The notes beneath the pieces were generated by a model. It did no database searches. It saw nothing but the letters and a program-made list of their open reading frames with translations, and was not told the origin of the DNA. Position numbers and translations under genes: made by a program. Positions 58,249 through 64,000 of a DNA stretch of 64,000 nucleotides are shown in pieces (positions within the stretch are counted from its first letter, which is position 1; each line of letters opens with the position of its first letter). This stretch comes from Nymphaea colorata (taxonomy: Eukaryota; Streptophyta; Magnoliopsida; Nymphaeales; Nymphaeaceae), in NCBI RefSeq assembly GCF_008831285.2, contig NC_045140.1, positions 24,818,131 to 24,882,130 on the forward strand. The letters run 5' to 3'.

Positions 58249-58634
58249 TTCCTTTTATCTTGTGAGATGATGAACTGCTGAAACAAATCGTTATTTTTGA
58301 AACCTGTCCCAGATAAAACATATTTAATAGATTTAGCGAGGCATCCACTATTTTTTACACAAATATATTTTTCAAAACAAGGGTGCTAATAAGAATACAG
58401 GGTAAAGTGAAATTATAGTGTAAAATGTAAACTGTAAAGTGCAACACATGGACAGTCCTGGAACAGCATTGTACCTGTCTCGACGTGGCTGGACACAGAT
58501 GCGAGCGCGAGACATGGCTTCGACATGACTCTCATTTTTGTTAATATTTTGGTTGTTTTTGTATAGTAATCTGTATCTTATGAGTACAAACAAAAAATAT
58601 ATGTGTTAACTGTTTATTGCTTACAATCTTATTA

Positions 58635-58637
<3 letters not shown>

Positions 58638-58713
<76 letters not shown>

Positions 58714-58731
58714 AGAGAGAGAGAGAGAGAT
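58638..58731. repeat. Palindromic compound microsatellite (TC)n-(TA)n-(AG)n
   Basis: About 32 bases of TC run, then about 41 bases of TA, then about 21 bases of AG. The TC and AG arms are complementary, so the whole 94-base tract can fold into a single hairpin or cruciform. Confidence 0.93.
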
Positions 58732-58984
58732 CACCATGATTGTCACACTAACAAAGAACACTCCAGCTGTGGAAATTCTATTCCTATTCAGAATCAAAAC
58801 TCAAAAGGGAAATACATCCCCTGTAGCAGAAAATAACAAACCATTTTTACATTTACTTTATATGGCATTAAATTGCAGACATGATTGTTGATGGTGTTTC
58901 GCAGAGCAAGAAACTCCATGTCCATGCACCGAACATTTTACCATAAGTGACAGCTAGTGCTCTTATATCTTCTGATAGCCACCA

Positions 58985-59160
58985 GTTACAAAGGGGCATC
59001 GCACAACTTGCCGGGCTAGTAGGCCGGTGAGAATCCAGTTGTCAGTTCAAATCTCATTGGTATTATGCTTCTGTGCCAATGTGGTGAAGTGTGTATTGAG
59101 TTTAAGGTACACATTCCCCACTCTAGGCCCTGGCTGAACACCAAGAGCAGGGGAAGGGGG
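58985..59160 (+). repeat. Possible tRNA-derived SINE
   Basis: CTTGCCGGGCTAGTAGG resembles a polymerase III A box, and about 30 bases later CAGTTCAAATCTC resembles a B box. No tail or duplication was defined. Confidence 0.4.
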
Positions 59161-59194
59161 CCCGGGCTTTACTCAGGCAGTGGGGTATTCCTTT

Positions 59195-59290
59195 CATACA
59201 CCCGAAGAAAAACCAGAAATGATAGCCACGCATGGGACTCAAATTGCCAACAGCTAGAAGACCGACCATGCAACCAAATAATAACGTTAC
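59195..59290 (-). repeat. Possible SINE head in opposite orientation
   Basis: On the minus strand GGTTGCATGGTCGGTCTTCTAG is followed by GGCAATTTGAGTCCCATG, which resembles A and B box regions of a tRNA-derived SINE. It faces the possible SINE at 58985-59160. Confidence 0.35.
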
Positions 59291-60050
59291 CATTTCTTTC
59301 GTTCACTCCAGCAACTGAATCATATTTCTCTTTCGAATGGTATATAGAGATATATAGCCTATACGTAGCTCTTTCACGGTGCCGCAAATAATTTACCAGA
59401 CAAGAAGTGGAACTCACGTTAGACACAATCGGATGAGTTAGCTTCGTCATATCAATTGCGACTCAAAGAATCCTCCAACTACTGAAAAAATATAATACTA
59501 ACGCTCACCGTTATACGGAACTGAATTGGCCAGTTTTTTCTTCCCAGTCGACCATGAATTCACAACAGCCTGTTCGTCCTAAGCAAATAACATATAAGAT
59601 CGCCAAGTTCACTCGTCTCAGAGACCCATGGGTAATCCTCAGACGCCATCAATACCTAACATCTACCCTTGACGTCCCAATTACCACCGGGAAATTGACG
59701 ACCCAATTTCGTAACGGGTCAGTCTCCCGCTGCAACGCGCATTCACAATCGCCACTCTACCTCCCACCAAAGCAGAAATGGAGAAAAAGCCACAAGCATA
59801 TCAAAGGAATTTGCCCATGTCAACAGAAAACTAAACCAAGTAAATCAGAATGAAACAGCAAACCAAGTCAAGGAGAAGAACCAAACAAGGCACCTTCGAA
59901 TGACGAGCACAACGAACGGACGCCTTCTCCTTCCAAATTCCAAGTTGGGTTCAGAAAATCTGAAAACAGAATCGGTTGGTTATGTTTATTCTGAAGAAAC
60001 AGAGGCTGTATCGAGGCGACCCCAAGAGGGGGAGACGATTTTGAGTCTTT

Positions 60051-62650
60051 GACAAGGTGGGGAGAGACGCTTCTCCATATCTCGATATTTTACTTGGTTG
60101 TTACCCTTTTTTCTTCTCCTTTCTCTTTCCTTTCCTGTGGTCTTTTCCATCACTGCCGCCTTTCCTCCCCCCTCTTTTGACTCAACCATGTTTGCGTTTG
60201 GATTTCCTGGGGTTTGATTCAAGCCTCTACCATCAGGTTGGTTGACTTAGCTCGTGGTAATGGCGTAAAGGACGTGTTTGTTTGTATGGGGGAGGTTTTC
60301 GTAACATGAAATTTTTCTGAAAACACTGGATCTTACTCTTAATTTTAACAAATAAGCGCGAGTGATGAAAATGTGAACACTACGAAGAGACGTCATTTAA
60401 CCAGGCATCCCAACCACTTCATGGGTGCTTGTGGTTTCCACTCTAGCTTGCACCCAATATTTGATCCCATAAGCAATTCTTCTTTACCGTAAACATGTTT
60501 AGTGTAAGGAAACCATTCTCTTGCCTTAAAAAAAAAAAAACGAGAACCTCGACAAATATAGTATGCCTCGAGAACAGATTTGTAGTATCAAGGTCTCTAA
60601 ATGGTTGAATTTAAAGAAAATTGTTAACTAGAAGGCATTTCAGTTTTACGGAAGCAACAAACATATTCACTTCTGAAATTTTGATCTTATCCTGTAGTGC
60701 TACGTAATCCTACTTAAGAATGTTTTTGTTATTATAAAAAAATAAGTATATTTTCAAAATATTGAAAATGATAACATACTTTTAAGCATCAATCTGTTCA
60801 CCCTTTTACATTTGCAGGATGCAGCTTATAGAGCCACAAGTTTTGACTTATTAAAGAACTTAAACTTTACTTCTTTCTATCTTCTCAAAATTTTGATTCA
60901 CATGCAAAGCTACAAAATGACTATGGTTACCTTTTTCAAGTTTTTAACTTTAAGAGTTAATCCATAATTGTAAGATTGGGGCCCTTACGAGACGTTTATA
61001 AGCAAAAGTATATACCCTACTAAAAAAATTTAAATACGTGTGACCCATTCAAGATGCTATCGCTATAATGGAAGTGAGTTTATTTTTGGAAAATCTATAT
61101 TCCGTGTTATGTTTGAATTTAATGACAACTGCAAGCAGGAAGATGAAAGATATAGAAAGTTTATATAGTTTTTCGTACGTTTGATTGGGGATGAAACTGC
61201 CACTTGCCTCAATTTCTTCTATCTCTGAAATTGTTCGCTTCAGTTAGCTTTGCTAACGTCATTCAATGGCTATTAAGGGGCACGCTTTACTAAGGAAAAA
61301 CAAGAAGAAGAACATCTCCAGAAAACACTTCCACAATTAGAATTAGATTACGTTGTGGCACGCTGCCGTTTATTTTGGTACATTAATAAGTTGTTTTTTT
61401 TTTTAAATGACGACTAAGAAGACCAAGGAAAAAAAAACTCAGAAAATAGAATAACAGAGTATGATAGTAAGTTGCCATGAAGTTCTTTTATCTAAGTGGG
61501 GTCTCCTAGTTTTAAATTTTTATGTCCTCCACGTCCTATTTCATTTTGTCTGTCAATATAAAAGCCTAGCCAGTCTTCTCGTATTTTAACGAGGCAAGTT
61601 GGCCCCGTGCTAGATGAAGCCAAGCGGCATTAACATTTTTCCATGAAAAGTTAGTTCCAATTCTTTAGTCAAGTGAAGGAACTCTTTTATCTTTTGCTGC
61701 TAAAAAACTCATGTTAAGTGGATGTTTGATAGGAAGAATATTATGTATTTGGAAATATAAGAGCCCAAAACATCATGCATGTTTTTGTTCTAAAAAACAT
61801 GAATTGGATTGGAATAGAACTTACGAAATGACATCTGATCGGGTTTGGTTGGATTCAGATATGCACAAATATCCAACTGGATTCAGATCAGATTTAGTTT
61901 TAAGTAAATATCATATATTTAATGCTCTTACATTTTGAAATCAGCCAGGTTCATGTTCAAAATTTGGGTTCAGATATGAGTATAAAAATTGGATTTGGGT
62001 CATAGTCAAATTATGAAATCGGATTTTGGATTTGGCTTCGGATTCATATATGACTTTTTTTGTACGTAATCAAATCCGAATTCGAATTGAATATTGAAAA
62101 ATGGATAAGGTTAAGGGTATATATGATTTGAATCCGATCAATTAACATCCTTATTGATCTTGTGTGTTCCTCAGCTCAGAGGAAAGTGGTGAATAGACTC
62201 GATTTTGGCGGAGCCAAAAGAGGCAGATATAAAGTTTTGAAGTTTTAGTTAATGAAAGGTGGTAGGGCACTCAAGGGCAAATCTTTTTTTATCGAGTTGT
62301 TTGATTACTTCAAGTTTTAGATTGATTGATCAGATATGCAAGTCTTTGTTTCGGGCAAAAGATCCGCATCGAAGGTCAATATATGAGTTCTACACTTGGA
62401 ATCTCATTTTCCTTTCTGATCAGAAAATGAATGAGGGAGAGGAGCTGATCTTAGATGGGTGGATCTCAAATCCCGAGGGAACTTAGACCAAAGTAAATCA
62501 TGCCTTTTCATTTGAGATTTTGGCAAGCCAGGAGGGTCATGCATCCCCGGTTCTTAAGGAAGCATTTGTTAACCTCGATTCGAGATCAGAACTGTTGGAG
62601 ATTTGAGGTTTACCATAGATCTGCAAGGTGGTGGGTTCCCACATGAAGTC
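60051..62650. other. Promoter of the clathrin assembly gene and intergenic DNA
   Basis: A pyrimidine-rich block (60095-60185) likely marks the promoter or leader of the minus-strand gene. From 60250 on there is no gene signal. The stretch 61825-62140 contains many GGATTC, GGATTTGG and GAATCCG variants on both strands with roughly inverted edges (TGATCGGGTTTGG and CCGATCAA), suggesting an old foldback repeat. Confidence 0.4.
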
Positions 62651-62660
62651 ATGGCAGGAG

Positions 62661-62662
<2 letters not shown>

Positions 62663-62702
<40 letters not shown>
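62663..62702. repeat. Poly(T) tract of 40 bases
   Basis: Forty uninterrupted T residues. This length suggests the poly(A) tail of a minus-strand retroposon, which would lie to the right. A second T run (62791-62802) lies about 90 bases away. No gene-derived body is recognisable. Confidence 0.85.
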
Positions 62703-62705
<3 letters not shown>

Positions 62706-62953
62706 GAAGCCGAATAGTATTTTCAAGATCAGGGATTTTTCAAAACTTTGACATATACCAAGTTAAAATTTTAAAAAATAAAAGCATAAATTTTTTTTTT
62801 TTCCAAAATGTGAACAAGGACCATGGCCCCTGCCAGCACCCCTTCCCCTGCCCCTTCCGGCAAGGAGATACGTAGAGAGGTTTCGGCCGACTTTTTCGTC
62901 GGGATGACCCTCAACTGACAAGGAGAAACAAAGAACAAAACCCTTGACTGTTG

Positions 62954-62974
62954 AGAGAGAGAGAGAGAGAGAGA
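62954..62974. repeat. (GA)n microsatellite
   Basis: About 22 bases of GA repeats. Confidence 0.75.
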
Positions 62975-63114
62975 GTAAATGTTCACAAACATGATCTGAC
63001 TTGACCGACACAAAGTGATTCACATAAACAAGAACTTTGGATAAAGGGTAACAAATGGATCTGATTTTCATGACACTGAGCCCATAAATTATGAACAATG
63101 CCATGGTAACCTAC

Positions 63115-63246
63115 GAGTCGTTTGACAATGAGAATAGTAACAAACTGTTGCATGAATTTTTCAAACCATATTGTTGCATGCTTATGTCATTCTTTCAAGC
63201 AGATTCATAGAATAATTTGTTACTGTTCCCATAATTTAGTGACCCC
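63115..63246. mobile_element. Tourist-like MITE, related to the one at 28249
   Basis: The left edge GAGTCGTTTGACAATGAGAA and the right edge, read in reverse, GGGGTCACTAAATTATGGGAA pair imperfectly. The inner part GAATAGTAACAAA is repeated in reverse as GAACAGTAACAAA. CAGATTCATAGAA resembles CAGATTCATGGAA in the element at 28249-28410. Flanks CTA and TTA are compatible with a mutated 3-bp target. Confidence 0.65.
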
Positions 63247-64000
63247 TTAGGACTAGTAAAACTGAAAGTTTTTGTAGAGAACTTATCTCTCTCTCTCTCT
63301 TGATCGAGCGTTTCACTTGTCAAACCTTCAGCAGCAACATATAGATTTTAATACAAGAAATGTCAATGAATCAGTTTTAAATCTGATTCACTTATAACCA
63401 TATTCACTTTTCAAATAGTAGTTCATTGGATCAGGATCCAAGTTTATATTCGAATAGTAGAAATATAAAATCATATCCAAAATATCCTACACGATAGAAT
63501 TTTCTTATTGAATCCAACACTTGAATTAAAAATTCGAACAGAAAATGGGATTATGTCTTTCGTTTTTATCTTCTTGGACAGAAGCACGATGGCAAATTTC
63601 GTGCCTGCTATATTCTTTAACTGCACCAGTTTCTTTGTTCTGGGGCGTGTAGAATAAGGCCCCCACCATCTCTCTCTCTCTCTCTCTCTCTCATGTGATA
63701 GGCCGCAAGGGAATAAGCCACTAGCTCCTGCGTCACAAGACTTTGATCAGGTAAAAAAAGACTGCCGTCTGCCAGCGCTACGACCTTCAAGCTTGCTGTA
63801 AAGAATTTGTGTCGGAACTTGTTCTATGGGATTGAGGGCACGGTGAATAAAAAGCAAATTGTGTGGTGATGAGGATGGAATTGCTTCCCTTCCATTAAGT
63901 TTAGCATCGCGCTTGCTGCATGTAATAAAGTAGTTTTCAGAAATGATATTTACCAAGTTAAGTGCCATTATATTATTAACAGTTGTTCTGAAAAAGCAAA
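63247..64000. other. Intergenic DNA with (TC)n microsatellites
   Basis: No gene signal. (TC) runs lie at about 63286-63300 and 63669-63692. Confidence 0.45.

Larger units (their letters stand above)
58249..60050 (-). other. Probable 5'UTR exon and intron of the clathrin assembly gene
   Basis: Upstream of the ATG at 58248 a 3' splice site (GATTTGTTTCAG, exon from 58277 or 58274) is visible on the minus strand. A candidate donor CGAAG|GTGCC lies at 59894, preceded by a purine-rich leader-like stretch to about 60050. This implies a 1.6-kb 5'UTR intron containing the large microsatellite at 58638 and SINE-like sequence. It is inference from splice consensus alone. Confidence 0.4.

Noticed and set aside
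59986-60222. 78-codon minus-strand frame near the clathrin assembly promoter
   Set aside because: Low-complexity Lys/Arg/Glu sequence in the presumed leader or promoter; no domain and no splice link to the coding exons.

Overview
This window is nuclear DNA from a flowering plant. Three of its genes are split by many GT-AG introns (plus one GC-AG intron), the intergenic DNA is AT-rich and full of (CT)n and (AT)n microsatellites, and transposable elements of plant type (Ty1/copia, hAT, Tourist-like MITEs) sit between and inside the genes. The species cannot be named from the sequence. There is no prokaryotic, organellar or CRISPR content.

Layout. (1) 1-3269: no supportable gene. (2) 3270-10579: a complete Ty1/copia retrotransposon with two 324-bp LTRs (3275-3598 and 10251-10574), a 5-bp target duplication and one broken gag-pol frame. 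A 1.1-kb inverted-repeat DNA element (7817-8939) is nested inside its reverse-transcriptase region. (3) 10580-15400: intergenic DNA with two related hAT-type MITEs and a 92-bp tandem duplication. (4) 15408-16649 (-): an F-box protein gene, with a possible 5' exon near 17978-18200. (5) 18.2-25.4 kb: gene-free, with repeats. (6) 25501-35805 (+): an 11-exon proline iminopeptidase gene (414 aa) whose introns hold at least three MITEs and a tandem duplication. (7) 35.8-39.7 kb: intergenic. (8) 39727-46415 (+): a 4-exon gene for a small acidic, hydrophobic-tailed protein resembling SHORT HYPOCOTYL IN WHITE LIGHT 1. Its last intron (5.25 kb) contains an antisense, decayed hAT transposase gene (42402-44898). 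(9) 48067-58248 (-): a 15-exon ANTH-domain clathrin assembly protein gene (555 aa) of the AP180/PICALM family, convergent with the previous gene. (10) 58.3-64 kb: the probable 5'UTR intron and promoter of that gene, then intergenic DNA with a 40-base poly(T) tract and a Tourist-like MITE.

The host genes do not form a pathway: they are a protein-turnover F-box adaptor, a plastid or cytosolic peptidase, a light-signalling-type protein and an endocytic adaptor. The strongest story is transposon biology: a nested insertion that leaves the copia frame restorable, three TGA stops all at tryptophan-type positions, an unusual LTR end and primer site, and elements lodged close to splice sites. I reconstructed all exon boundaries by hand from splice signals and reading frame; the three multi-exon models each total a multiple of three. 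I found no convincing undescribed multi-gene system.
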